Below are positions 7,539-14,847 of a stretch of DNA of 45,327 nt, one piece after another. The DNA lies in the NCBI RefSeq assembly GCF_011320075.1, contig NZ_JAANPA010000025.1, forward strand, positions 1 through 45,327. Direction: 5' to 3'. The translations under genes and the position numbers were made by a program. Position 1 is the stretch's first letter, and the number at the start of each line of letters is the position of its first letter. The DNA is from Sphingosinicella sp. YJ22. Lineage in GTDB: Bacteria; Pseudomonadota; Alphaproteobacteria; Sphingomonadales; Sphingomonadaceae. The notes under the pieces were generated by a model. It was not told the DNA's origin, made no database searches, and was given only the letters and a program-made list of their open reading frames with translations.

Positions 7539-8465
7539 ATGGACGACATCCTGGCCGAGGTGCTGGCGGCGATCGAGCCGCATCGCGGCGAGGGCAAGGT
7601 CGCCGACTATATTCCCGCGCTGGCCTGCGTCGATCCGAGCAAGTTCGGAATCGCCTTCGCCGACGCCGGCGGCGCGGTGCACGGCGCCGGCGACTTCGAG
7701 GCGGCTTTTTCGATCCAGTCCATCTCCAAGGTGTTCACGCTTTCGCTGGTCCTAGAGAAGGTCGGCGTGGCGATCTGGGACAAGGTCGGGCGCGAGCCGT
7801 CCGGAAGCGCGTTCAACTCGATCGTCCAGCTCGAGCGCGAGGACGGCCGGCCGCGCAACCCGCTGATCAACGCCGGCGCCATCGCCGTCACCGACCAGCT
7901 GATCGGCGCCGGCGACGCCGATGCGGCGATCGGCGCGCTCCTCGCGCTGCTCCGCGCGCGCAGCGGCGACGCGGCGATCTCGGTGGACGAGGAGGTGGCG
8001 GCGTCGGAGGCGGCGACCGGCAGCCGCAACCGCAGCCTCGCCTGGTTCATGAAGACCTACGGAATCCTCGACAACGAGGTGGAGACGGTGCTGGGCGCCT
8101 ATTTCAGGCAATGCGCGGTGGCGATGAGCTGCCGCCAGCTCGCCCGCGCCGCCTTGTTCCTCGCCTTCGACGGGCGCGACCCGGCGAGCGGCGCGGAGGT
8201 CGTCGCCTGGCACAATGCCCGCCGAATCAACAGCGTGATGATGCTGTGCGGCCATTACGACAATTCGGGCGAGTTCGCTTACCGGATCGGCCTGCCCGGC
8301 AAGTCCGGCGTCGGCGGCGGCATCCTCGCGGTCGCTCCGGGGCACGGCACCCTGGCGGTATGGTCGCCGGGCCTCAACGCCTCCGGCACCAGCGCCGTCG
8401 GCGCGCTCGCGCTGGAGAAACTCGTCGACCTCACCGGCTGGTCGGTGTTCGCGCCGCGCCCGTAA
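7539..8465 (+). CDS. glsA: Glutaminase A
   Basis: This 308-aa serine-dependent glutaminase has a beta-lactamase-like fold. The S-x-x-K catalytic motif is S61-I-S-K64, followed by the conserved NPLINAGAI and LPGKSGVGGGI segments. It hydrolyses L-glutamine to glutamate and ammonia in the cytoplasm, supporting nitrogen metabolism and acid resistance. The length is normal. The Shine-Dalgarno region is unusually G-rich (GGAAGGGGG, ending about 4 bases before the ATG). It follows soxR by 40 bp; a small 8-bp hairpin (7495-7514) overlaps the soxR stop. Confidence 0.95.
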   Translation: MDDILAEVLAAIEPHRGEGKVADYIPALACVDPSKFGIAFADAGGAVHGAGDFEAAFSIQSISKVFTLSLVLEKVGVAIWDKVGREPSGSAFNSIVQLEREDGRPRNPLINAGAIAVTDQLIGAGDADAAIGALLALLRARSGDAAISVDEEVAASEAATGSRNRSLAWFMKTYGILDNEVETVLGAYFRQCAVAMSCRQLARAALFLAFDGRDPASGAEVVAWHNARRINSVMMLCGHYDNSGEFAYRIGLPGKSGVGGGILAVAPGHGTLAVWSPGLNASGTSAVGALALEKLVDLTGWSVFAPRP

Positions 8466-8480
8466 CCCTGCCGGCCGCGA

Positions 8481-8702
8481 TCAGGGTCCCGAGTGAGGCC
8501 CGTCGGAGACGCCCCAGCGGTCGCGGTCATGGGCATTGTTGCAGACATGGATGCGCGCGCCATCGTGCCAGACCAAGCGCTTGGCGTGACCGGGCAGGGC
8601 GGCCGCGGCGCCGGCCGTCATCGCGTCGCGCAGCGCATGGCGGCGCTGGCGGTGCCAGGCGGCGGCGGGCTTGTCGTCGATGAACAGGCAGTACCAGTGC
8701 AT
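8481..8702 (-). CDS. Small uncharacterised protein, 73 aa
   Basis: I do not recognise the family. The product begins MHWYCLFIDDKP and continues with a basic helix (AWHRQRRHALRDAM), an Ala-rich segment, and RLVWHDGARIHVCNN. It is rich in Trp, His and Arg and has no signal peptide or membrane segment. A purine stretch (GAGGGA) lies about 10 bases upstream of the ATG. It is convergent with glsA, 15 bp away. Composition and an ordered strand/helix alternation suggest a real small protein, but coding status is unproven. Confidence 0.5.
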   Translation of the reverse strand: MHWYCLFIDDKPAAAWHRQRRHALRDAMTAGAAAALPGHAKRLVWHDGARIHVCNNAHDRDRWGVSDGPHSGP

Positions 8703-9009
8703 GGGTGCCGATCCCTCGACCGCGACGACGCAGGAGAGCGCCCCCGCGTTCCGCGCTGGCCGCGCGAAGATAACCTGGCTTGGCGAAAAAGCGGCGCGGC
8801 ACTGACCTGTGTGGGTGCGCGCGGGCCAGACGTGCCGCATGGCGACGGCCGGCGCGGACAGTCCTCTCCCGCGCGTCGATCGGACCTGCGGAAGGCGCCT
8901 GGGGAGGTGGCCCTTCCGCCCCTTCGGCCGCGAACTGATCCACAGGAACAGGGGCTTCGGCGCGCCGGCGGGCTTCGACTCGCATGCGCGAGCCGCTAGA
9001 CTTTGGCTC
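8703..9009. other. 307-bp stretch without a confident gene
   Basis: Frames on both strands remain open here, as expected at this GC content, but none shows a recognisable motif or good ribosome binding site. The scpA frame extends upstream through it to 8809, but that extension has no ScpA character. It probably holds the promoters of scpAB and of the small minus-strand gene. No strong hairpin was noticed. Confidence 0.5.
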
Positions 9010-9762
9010 GTGGATTCGGCCGACCCCTTCGACACGCCCGACGAGCCAGACCGGCTGCGGCTGGACCTCGACGGGTGGGAAGGGCCGCTCGACCTGCTGC
9101 TGACCCTCGCGCGGGCGCAGAAGGTCGACCTCGCCAAGATCTCGATCCTCGCGCTGGTCGAGCAATATCTCGCCTTCATCGCCGATGCGCGCCAGCTGAA
9201 GCTGGAGATCGCCGCCGATTACCTCGTGATGGCGGCGTGGCTCGCCTATCTCAAATCCTGCCTGCTGCTGCCCAAGGACCCGGAGGTCGAGCCCAGCCCC
9301 GAGGACCTCGCGCTCAGGCTGCAGATGCGGCTTCAGCGGCTCGACGCGATGCGCGAGGCCGGCGCGCGGCTGATCGCGCGCGACCGCATCGGCCGCGACG
9401 TCTTCCTGCGCGGAGCGCCCGAAGGGCTGCCGCTGATCCGCCGAGCGCGCTGGCAGGCCGAGCTCTACGACCTCATCGCTGCCTACGGACGGGTGCGCGC
9501 GCGCAGCGCGCCGGTCGTCCACATGGTCGCTCGCCGGCCGGTGATGACTCTAGACGAGGCGCTGGTGCGGATCGAGCGGCTGATCGGAGTGCGCGTCGAC
9601 TGGGCGGACATCCGCAGCTTCCTGCCCGAGACGCAGGACGGCGAATTTCGCCGCTCGGCGCTCGCTTCGAGTTTCGTCGCCGCGCTCGAGCTGGCGCGCC
9701 AGGGCAAGGTCGCCATCGCCCAGGACGAGCCGTTCGGCGAATTGCTGTTGAGGCGGGCATGA
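9010..9762 (+). CDS. scpA: Segregation and condensation protein A
   Basis: This 250-aa kleisin is a subunit of the SMC-ScpAB condensin that organises and separates the chromosome. The N-terminal SMC-neck binding region is clear (LDLDGWEGPLDLLLTLAR, about 17-34), followed by helices VDLAKISILALVEQYLAFI and AADYLVMAAWLAYLKSCLLL and the C-terminal winged helix that binds the SMC head. I chose the GTG at 9010 because family similarity begins just after it; the upstream in-frame extension looks unrelated. The stop overlaps the scpB start as ATGA. Confidence 0.92.
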   Translation: MDSADPFDTPDEPDRLRLDLDGWEGPLDLLLTLARAQKVDLAKISILALVEQYLAFIADARQLKLEIAADYLVMAAWLAYLKSCLLLPKDPEVEPSPEDLALRLQMRLQRLDAMREAGARLIARDRIGRDVFLRGAPEGLPLIRRARWQAELYDLIAAYGRVRARSAPVVHMVARRPVMTLDEALVRIERLIGVRVDWADIRSFLPETQDGEFRRSALASSFVAALELARQGKVAIAQDEPFGELLLRRA

Positions 9763-10358
9763 ACGAACCGGACGAGATGCTTCGCGCGGTCGAGGCGATC
9801 CTGTTCGCCGCCGAGGGGCCGCTGACCGCGGACGAGATCGCCGAAATGGCCGGCGAGGCGCTCGCGGTGCGCGCCGCCCTTCAGCAGCTTCGCGACCATT
9901 ATGCCGGCCGCGGAGTCGAGCTGGTCGAGCGCGGCGGGCGCTGGCACTTCCAGACCGCAGCGGACCTTGCCCCCTTGCTCCGCCGCGAGCGCGAGGAGAC
10001 CCGCAAGCTCAGCCGCGCCGCGGTCGAGACGCTGGCGATCATCGCCTATCACGAGCCGGTCAGCCGGGCCGAGATCGAGGCGATCCGCGGCGTGCAGATT
10101 TCGAAGGGCACGCTCGACGTGCTTCTGGAGGCGGGCTGGGTGCGGCCGGCGGGCCGGCGCGAGGCGCCGGGGCGGCCGCTTACCTTCGCCACCACGGCGA
10201 CCTTCCTGTCCCATTTCGGCCTGGCGAGCCGGCGCGACCTGCCCGGCATCGACGATCTCAAGGCCGCCGGACTGCTCGATCCGATCGACGTCGCCCTCGA
10301 GCGGTCGGGCGGCGATCCCGACCTGCTCGATCTGGAAACTGACAACGGCGCCGCTTAG
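9759..10358 (+). CDS. scpB: Segregation and condensation protein B
   Basis: This 199-aa protein has two winged-helix domains: EMLRAVEAILFAAEGPLTADEIAEM (5-29), then KLSRAAVETLAIIAYHEPVSRAEIEAIRGV (about 80-109). It dimerises and binds the ScpA linker, modulating SMC ATPase activity. It is translationally coupled to scpA by a 4-base overlap. tatA follows after 30 bp on the same strand, an arrangement common in alphaproteobacteria. Confidence 0.95.
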   Translation: MNEPDEMLRAVEAILFAAEGPLTADEIAEMAGEALAVRAALQQLRDHYAGRGVELVERGGRWHFQTAADLAPLLRREREETRKLSRAAVETLAIIAYHEPVSRAEIEAIRGVQISKGTLDVLLEAGWVRPAGRREAPGRPLTFATTATFLSHFGLASRRDLPGIDDLKAAGLLDPIDVALERSGGDPDLLDLETDNGAA

Positions 10359-10388
10359 GTGTAAGCACGGCCGCGAGGAGAATTTTCA

Positions 10389-10631
10389 ATGGGTATGACG
10401 AGCATCTGGCACTGGCTGATCGTGCTGGTGGTGGTGATGCTGCTGTTCGGCGCCGGGCGCATCTCCGGCGTGATGGGTGACCTCGGACGCGGCATCAAGA
10501 GCTTCAAGAAGGGCCTCAACGAGGAGGACGAGCCGGCGACGCCGCGCCCGCAGCCGCGGCTGAGCGACGAGCGCCCGGCCGAGACGCCGACCGCGTCCGC
10601 GCAGCCGACCGCCGACCTCGACAAGCGCTGA
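10389..10631 (+). CDS. tatA: Sec-independent translocase subunit TatA
   Basis: This 80-aa protein has an N-terminal membrane helix ([19 protein letters not shown], 7-25), the FG hinge, an amphipathic helix ([15 protein letters not shown]) and a hydrophilic disordered tail. TatA multimers form the conduit through which folded twin-arginine substrates cross the inner membrane. AGGAG is well placed before the ATG. A possible substrate in this window is the dienelactone hydrolase at 42574-43461. tatB follows, but a 75-bp palindromic repeat separates them. Confidence 0.96.
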   Translation: MGMTSIWHWLIVLVVVMLLFGAGRISGVMGDLGRGIKSFKKGLNEEDEPATPRPQPRLSDERPAETPTASAQPTADLDKR

Positions 10632-10640
10632 GCCCCTTTC

Positions 10641-10715
10641 CGTCATTGCGAGGAGCGCAGCGACGAAGCAGTCCATGGCTCGATGCTGGATTGCTTCGCT
10701 GCGCTCGCAATGACG
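10641..10715. repeat. Palindromic intergenic repeat, family 2
   Basis: The element is bounded by CGTCATTGCGAG and CTCGCAATGACG, with a second inverted pair inside (CGCAGCGACGAAGCA and TGCTTCGCTGCG, imperfect). It sits between tatA and tatB, so the tat mRNA would carry a long hairpin there. The same type is widespread in alphaproteobacterial genomes. Confidence 0.85.
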
Positions 10716-10744
10716 TGTTGAGGGAAGTCGGGTAGAAACGTCGC

Positions 10745-11185
10745 ATGTTCGGGGTCGATTCCAGCGAACTGTTCCTGATCGTCCTGGTCGCCGTCGTGGT
10801 GATCGGGCCGAAGGACCTGCCGCGGGTGATGCGCGAGATCGGCAAATGGGTCGGCAAGGCGCGGGGCATGGCGAGCCAATTCCGCCTCGGCGTCGACCAG
10901 ATGATGCGCGAGACCGAGATCGCCGACCTCGAGAAGAAATGGCGCGAGCAGAATGAGGCGATCATGAAGGCGCACCCCGCGGCGCTGATCGACAGCGACT
11001 GGGGCAAGCCGGCGCTTCCCGAGGAAGCGGAAACGACCGCGGTCCTCCTCGACAAGCCAATGACCCTCGACAAGCGGGCGCCGGCCGAACCGGCCGCCTC
11101 GGCCATCCCCGCGCCCGTCGCTGAATCGACGTCGACGAGCAGGCCCGCGCGCCGAGCGCCGCGGGCGAAGCCGGGCCTGCCATGA
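10745..11185 (+). CDS. tatB: Sec-independent translocase subunit TatB
   Basis: This 146-aa protein has an N-terminal membrane helix (SELFLIVLVAVVVIGP, 7-22) ending in the G-P hinge with the polar Glu (E8) typical of TatB, then amphipathic helix KDLPRVMREIGKWVGKAR and a Pro/Ala-rich tail. With TatC it forms the receptor for twin-arginine signal peptides. The stop overlaps the tatC start by 4 bases. Confidence 0.95.
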   Translation: MFGVDSSELFLIVLVAVVVIGPKDLPRVMREIGKWVGKARGMASQFRLGVDQMMRETEIADLEKKWREQNEAIMKAHPAALIDSDWGKPALPEEAETTAVLLDKPMTLDKRAPAEPAASAIPAPVAESTSTSRPARRAPRAKPGLP

Positions 11186-11964
11186 ACGACCTTCCCAAGC
11201 TGGACGGCGACGAGCTCGACGCCAGCCGGGCGCCGCTGCTCGACCATCTCATCGAGCTGAGGCGGCGGCTCATCTGGTGCTTCGTCGCGCTGGCGATCTG
11301 CTTCGGCTTCTGCCTCTATTTCGCCCAGGCCATCTTCACCTGGCTGGTCCACCCGCTGCTGGTGGCGGGCCAGAACCGGCTCATCTTCACCAACGTGTTC
11401 GAGGCCTTCTTCTCGCAGATCAAGGTCGCCTTCTTCGCCGGCGGAATGCTCGCTTTTCCCGTGATCGCGGGCCAATTGTGGCTGTTCATCGCGCCCGGCC
11501 TCTACAAGAACGAGAAGAAGGCGTTCCTGCCGTTCCTGCTGATGACTCCGGTGCTGTTCCTCGGCGGCGCGGCGCTCGCTTATTATTTCGCAGTGCCGGT
11601 GGCGCTTCACTTCCTGTTGGGCTTCGAGGGCAATCTCGGCGGAGTCCAGCAGGAGGCGCTGCCGGGCGTCGGCAACTATCTCGACTTCATCACCAAGTTC
11701 CTGTTCGGCTTCGGAGTCTCGTTCCTTCTGCCGGTGCTGCTCATGCTGATCGAACGGGCCGGCCTGGTCACGCTCAAGCAGCTGCGCAAGGGCCGCCGCT
11801 ACGCGATCGTCGCGGCCTTCGTGGTCGCCGCGGTGCTGACCCCGCCCGACATCATCTCGCAGCTGCTCCTCGCCTTCCCGTTGATCCTTCTCTACGAACT
11901 CGCGCTGATCGGCATCATGCTCACCCACCGCCGCCGAGCGAGAAAGGCGTCCGCGGACGCCTGA
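11182..11964 (+). CDS. tatC: Sec-independent translocase subunit TatC
   Basis: This 260-aa polytopic protein has six membrane segments, beginning near RRRLIWCFVALAICFGFCLYF. The conserved N-terminal LDHLIELRRRL (15-25) and the periplasmic/cytoplasmic loop motif IAPGLYKNEKK (about 96-106) belong to the twin-arginine recognition surface, with Glu in the cytoplasmic tip. It is the core of the Tat receptor. It is coupled to tatB. The entericidin-like gene downstream is convergent. Confidence 0.96.
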   Translation: MNDLPKLDGDELDASRAPLLDHLIELRRRLIWCFVALAICFGFCLYFAQAIFTWLVHPLLVAGQNRLIFTNVFEAFFSQIKVAFFAGGMLAFPVIAGQLWLFIAPGLYKNEKKAFLPFLLMTPVLFLGGAALAYYFAVPVALHFLLGFEGNLGGVQQEALPGVGNYLDFITKFLFGFGVSFLLPVLLMLIERAGLVTLKQLRKGRRYAIVAAFVVAAVLTPPDIISQLLLAFPLILLYELALIGIMLTHRRRARKASADA

Positions 11965-12021
11965 CACGAAGAAGGCGCCGATTTGCGGTCGACGCCTCCA
12001 GGGATCTTGCGAGTAGCGGAA

Positions 12022-12147
12022 TCAGTCCGCGAGGTCGGAAACCTTTTCGCCGACCGACTGGACGTCGCGTCCGGCGCCCTCGATCGTGTTGCACGCCGCC
12101 AGGGCGAGGCCGCTGGTCAGCACCAACAGCGTGAGCATCTTGCGCAT
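12022..12147 (-). CDS. Entericidin A/B-family small lipoprotein
   Basis: This 41-aa lipopeptide has a hydrophobic signal ending LALAAC (lipidated Cys19), followed by NTIEGAGRDVQSVGEKVSDLAD, the short amphipathic helix of the entericidin family (EcnA/EcnB: CNTxxGxGxDxxxxG). In E. coli EcnB is a bacteriolytic lipoprotein under stationary-phase control and EcnA its antidote; only one copy is seen here. AGGAGAG is spaced 5 bases before the ATG. A candidate EcfG promoter lies about 50 bp upstream, and the GSR locus is close by, so stress-sigma control is likely. Confidence 0.85.
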   Translation of the reverse strand: MRKMLTLLVLTSGLALAACNTIEGAGRDVQSVGEKVSDLAD

Positions 12148-12196
12148 CTTACTCTCCTGAACCGCCACGGGCACGAAACCCGTCCATGCGCCTGAC

Positions 12197-12221
12197 AATG
12201 CTGTCGGCGTGGCGCGGTTCC
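12197..12221 (-). promoter_or_regulatory. Candidate EcfG promoter for the entericidin gene
   Basis: On the minus strand, GGAAC (12221-12217), a 16-base spacer and CATT (12200-12197) match the GSR sigma consensus GGAAC-N16/17-CGTT at 8 of 9 positions. The gene starts 50 bases further on. Confidence 0.55.
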
Positions 12222-12282
12222 ACCCGTTCGGCGGAGTCGCGTCAAGGCGTGGCTAATACGGGGGAAAGCCCTGGCTCTTCAG

Positions 12283-12386
12283 AAAAGTTGAGCCCGGAGG
12301 CGCTACCGGGGGGGGGGGGAGGTTAGCGCGTCCGGGCTCATGGTTCTGGATAGCGAGAGCGGGGGGGCAAAAGGTCACTATCCGGA
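12283..12386 (-). ncRNA. Predicted EcfG-dependent small RNA with two C-rich loops
   Basis: No reading frame explains this intergenic segment. On the minus strand a perfect GGAAC-N16-CGTT promoter predicts a start near 12386. The first ~38 nt fold as a hairpin (GGATAG at 12348-12353 pairs with CTATCC at 12378-12383) whose loop contains C7. The next part is a 16-bp arm pair with one mismatch (12290-12305 with 12324-12339) enclosing a U-C12 loop, followed by AACTTTT, a weak intrinsic terminator ending at 12283. C-rich loops are the seed of several alphaproteobacterial sRNAs (Caulobacter GsrN, cuckoo-type RNAs) that pair with G-rich ribosome binding sites. The promoter and folds are seen; expression and function are inferred. 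Confidence 0.6.
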
Positions 12387-12392
12387 CTGCTC

Positions 12393-12417
12393 AACGGCCT
12401 TGGCGGGGCGGGGTTCC
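12393..12417 (-). promoter_or_regulatory. Perfect EcfG-type promoter driving the predicted sRNA
   Basis: On the minus strand, GGAAC (12417-12413), exactly 16 bases, then CGTT (12396-12393). This equals the consensus for the alphaproteobacterial general stress sigma factor, whose gene lies 3.5 kb away. Confidence 0.75.
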
Positions 12418-12524
12418 AGCCCGCGCGATTTTTTTTCTGCGATTTTATCGGGAAGCGGAGCGGACAGGCCGGGAGGCAACCGAGTCGGGCCTGACCGGTT
12501 GGAGCGGATGAAAGGAACCCATCC

Positions 12525-12710
12525 ATGCCCAAGCCGCCGAGCTCGCCGCCCCATTCGGACATAGACGGAGTCAACCGCGACGGGACTCGGCCGAGCAAGA
12601 AGCTCAGCGGGCGCGGCGACAGCACCGCGGCGCTCGAGCGCGCGGACCGCGAGGACGTGGCCCGCCCGGACTATAGCGACGACCGCTCCGACGACGACCG
12701 CACGCGCTAG
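12525..12710 (+). CDS. Small hydrophilic protein, 61 aa, unknown
   Basis: The product is charged and probably disordered: a Pro/Ser-rich start (MPKPPSSPPHSDIDG), a middle with KKLSGRGDSTAALERADRED, and a tail of alternating Asp/Arg (YSDDRSDDDRTR). No domain is recognised. AAAGGAAC precedes the ATG by about 7 bases. It lies between the predicted sRNA promoter and phyP, convergent with phyP. Its position inside the GSR island makes a stress role possible, but nothing in the sequence shows it. Confidence 0.5.
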   Translation: MPKPPSSPPHSDIDGVNRDGTRPSKKLSGRGDSTAALERADREDVARPDYSDDRSDDDRTR

Positions 12711-12736
12711 GCTCAAATGATGGCGCCCAACGGCGC

Positions 12737-14323
12737 TCAGGGAACCGCGGGCGTGTCGCGGTCGACCACGGCGATGGTCAGGCTGTAGCGGCCGGCCTCG
12801 CCGTCGCGCTCCAGCGTGGAGCGGAGCTGGCGTGCGAGCCCGGAAACGATGCGATCGAACCGTTCCTGGACGTCGGGCGAGCAGGTGATCTTGCCGGCCA
12901 GGACTTCCGACTCCAGCACCAGCCGGGCCCGGCCGTCCTGCTCTGGCTCCAGCGCGATGGCGACGATGCGCGCGCCGCACAGCATGCCGAACTCGACCAC
13001 CTCGGTGACCAGGAAGGCGGTCGACACCGCGACGTCCTGGGTGGCGTAGAGCGGCTCCAGCGCGAGTCGGATCTGCATGCCGGCCGCGCCTGTGGGGGCG
13101 GTGGCGCGCAGATTGGCGGCGAGCTCCGAAACCAACGCCTTCAAGGCGACTCCGCGATTTTCCTCCAGCTCGGCATAATGGTTGCGGTGCACCACGGCGA
13201 GCGCGTCGACCCGGCGCTGGATCGACGCATAGGCCGCCGCGGCCTCGTCGCTGACGCTGCTGCGCGAATGGATGTTGAGCAGCGACGCGACGACCTGGAG
13301 GTTGTTCTTCACCCGGTGATGGACTTCGCGGACCAGCCGCGTCTGGCGCTCGACCGCCGCTTCGAGATCGGCCTCGTGGCGCGCGACCGTGCGAGTCACC
13401 TCGGCGAAGGCATTGCCGAGATCGTCGATCTCCCTGGCGGCGCTGTGCACGGTCGGCCGTTCGAAGCCGCGGTCGCCCGGCACGTAGGCGGCGATGGCGC
13501 GCTGCATGCGCAGCAGTGGGTTGAGCAGCAGATATTGCACGACCAGCCAGCCGACCACCGCGGCGAGTAGCCACATCAGCAGCGGGAGGACGATCATCAG
13601 CACCTCCTCCCAGCTCATGCGCGGCGCCGCGGCGTGGAGGCGCAACTCGACGCCGCTGGCGGTGATCGGCTCGCGCAGCACGACCCCGCCGAGCGCCTGC
13701 TGGCCCGGTTGCGACGCGAACAGGCGCATCGTCGAATCATCCACGGCCAGCTCGATCTCGGTCGGCTGGGTGGTGCTGCCGAGATTGGCGGCGGCTTCGA
13801 GCGACGCGCGCGGAAACTCGATCTGGCCGAGCGGGCGGCCGCCGGCGTCGTACAGCCACAGCCGGAGCAGTTCGCCCTGCGGATCGAGCCAGGCGGCGGA
13901 CGTGGCACCCGCAGCGACTCGGGGCGCCGGTGCCGGGTTGACGGTGAGCGGCGGGCAGGCGACGCCGCCGCCCGGATCGTAGACGAGGAAGCGCACCGGC
14001 GGCGATCCGCTCGCGCGCAGCTGTGCGTCGGCATGCTGGCAGGCGAGCGCCGCGGTTTCAGGTCGGCGCACCGCGTCGCTGGCGATCCTGACGATCAACG
14101 CCGCGCGATTGACGACCGAGGACAGGCGCTGCGCCGACAGCGCGAGATTGGTGTTCGCCTCGGCGAGTGCGTTGGAGCGGCTGTCGCGCGCGCTCTCGAT
14201 GCTGGCCAGGACGGAGATCACCAGCAGCGGCAGCAGCGCCGCGCCGAGGATGAGCAGCATCTTGGTCGCGGTCGGGAGCCCGCCGAACCAGGCGCGGACC
14301 GGGTTTTGCTGTCGTTCGGTCAC
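12737..14323 (-). CDS. phyP: PhyP-type membrane sensor of the general stress response (HisKA_2, degenerate ATPase)
   Basis: This 528-aa protein has two membrane helices (about 21-41 and 240-266) flanking a periplasmic sensor region, a HAMP-like linker (267-316), and a HisKA_2 dimerisation domain with REVHHRVKNNLQ (probable phospho-acceptor His336). The C-terminal ATPase region is degenerate. Where kinases have NELVTNA there is TEVVEFG, and no DxGxG box is visible. In sphingomonads PhyP is reported as a negative regulator of PhyR acting as a phosphatase, which fits loss of ATP binding. GTG start. It lies 39 bp downstream of nepR on the same strand, so a nepR-phyP operon is likely. Confidence 0.88.
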   Translation of the reverse strand: MTERQQNPVRAWFGGLPTATKMLLILGAALLPLLVISVLASIESARDSRSNALAEANTNLALSAQRLSSVVNRAALIVRIASDAVRRPETAALACQHADAQLRASGSPPVRFLVYDPGGGVACPPLTVNPAPAPRVAAGATSAAWLDPQGELLRLWLYDAGGRPLGQIEFPRASLEAAANLGSTTQPTEIELAVDDSTMRLFASQPGQQALGGVVLREPITASGVELRLHAAAPRMSWEEVLMIVLPLLMWLLAAVVGWLVVQYLLLNPLLRMQRAIAAYVPGDRGFERPTVHSAAREIDDLGNAFAEVTRTVARHEADLEAAVERQTRLVREVHHRVKNNLQVVASLLNIHSRSSVSDEAAAAYASIQRRVDALAVVHRNHYAELEENRGVALKALVSELAANLRATAPTGAAGMQIRLALEPLYATQDVAVSTAFLVTEVVEFGMLCGARIVAIALEPEQDGRARLVLESEVLAGKITCSPDVQERFDRIVSGLARQLRSTLERDGEAGRYSLTIAVVDRDTPAVP

Positions 14324-14362
14324 CGGCGGCCCCGACGCTTCATGTTGCGCGTGCGGGGAGAA

Positions 14363-14566
14363 TCAGCCGAGCTTGCCGAGGAGATCGAGCATCTCCGGCG
14401 GAATGTCCTCGGCGACCGCGCGTTCATAGACGCTGCGCAAGGCATCGCCGACGTCGCCGGACTGCTTCTTCTTGTTGCGCGGCTTGCGCGGCGCTTCGGG
14501 ATCGGCCGCATGGTCACCCTCGACCTTGCGACGCCGCTCACGTTCCAGTTCATTGTGAAAGGTCAA
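14363..14566 (-). CDS. nepR: Anti-sigma factor NepR
   Basis: This 67-aa protein has a basic, disordered N-terminus (ERERRRKVEGD, RKPRNKKK) and the NepR core VGDALRSVYERAVAEDIPPE followed by MLDLLGKLG (residues 39-67): two helices that clamp EcfG in resting cells and move to phosphorylated PhyR under stress. The only start in frame after the upstream stop is a TTG at 14566, 7 bases after GGGG; a non-ATG start may keep levels low. A candidate EcfG promoter about 130 bp upstream suggests negative feedback, as known for nepR in other alphaproteobacteria. Confidence 0.9.
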   Translation of the reverse strand: MTFHNELERERRRKVEGDHAADPEAPRKPRNKKKQSGDVGDALRSVYERAVAEDIPPEMLDLLGKLG

Positions 14567-14693
14567 AGGATCACCCCACCCGCGGTCCGCTCATTCTATC
14601 GGATCTGATCAACCGCTTGCGTGAGGTTGGATCGAACCGTGTTTTCCAGCGCAAATTGTCGCGGGCGAAATAATCACGCCGCGTGGGCTTGGA

Positions 14694-14718
14694 AACAAAA
14701 AACTCCGACGATGGTTCC
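14694..14718 (-). promoter_or_regulatory. Candidate EcfG promoter for nepR-phyP
   Basis: On the minus strand, GGAAC (14718-14714), 16 bases, TGTT (14697-14694): one mismatch to the consensus GGAAC-N16/17-CGTT. It lies in the 281-bp divergent region between nepR and phyR. No equally good plus-strand site was found for phyR. Confidence 0.5.
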
Positions 14719-14847
14719 ACAGGTTCTGCAGGCGTATCGGGCGGGGGCCATAGGGGCTGTCACAAACCTGTCCGAGCGCCGTTACACTTGCCAAGCGGGG
14801 GTCGCCCTCATAGGCGCACGCTTTAAATGATTGAGGAGTCGAAACGA

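Noticed and set aside
12308-12319. G12 tract as a phase-variable switch in a coding gene
   Set aside because: The tract lies in no plausible gene; it forms the loop of the predicted minus-strand RNA. Length variation could still matter for that RNA.
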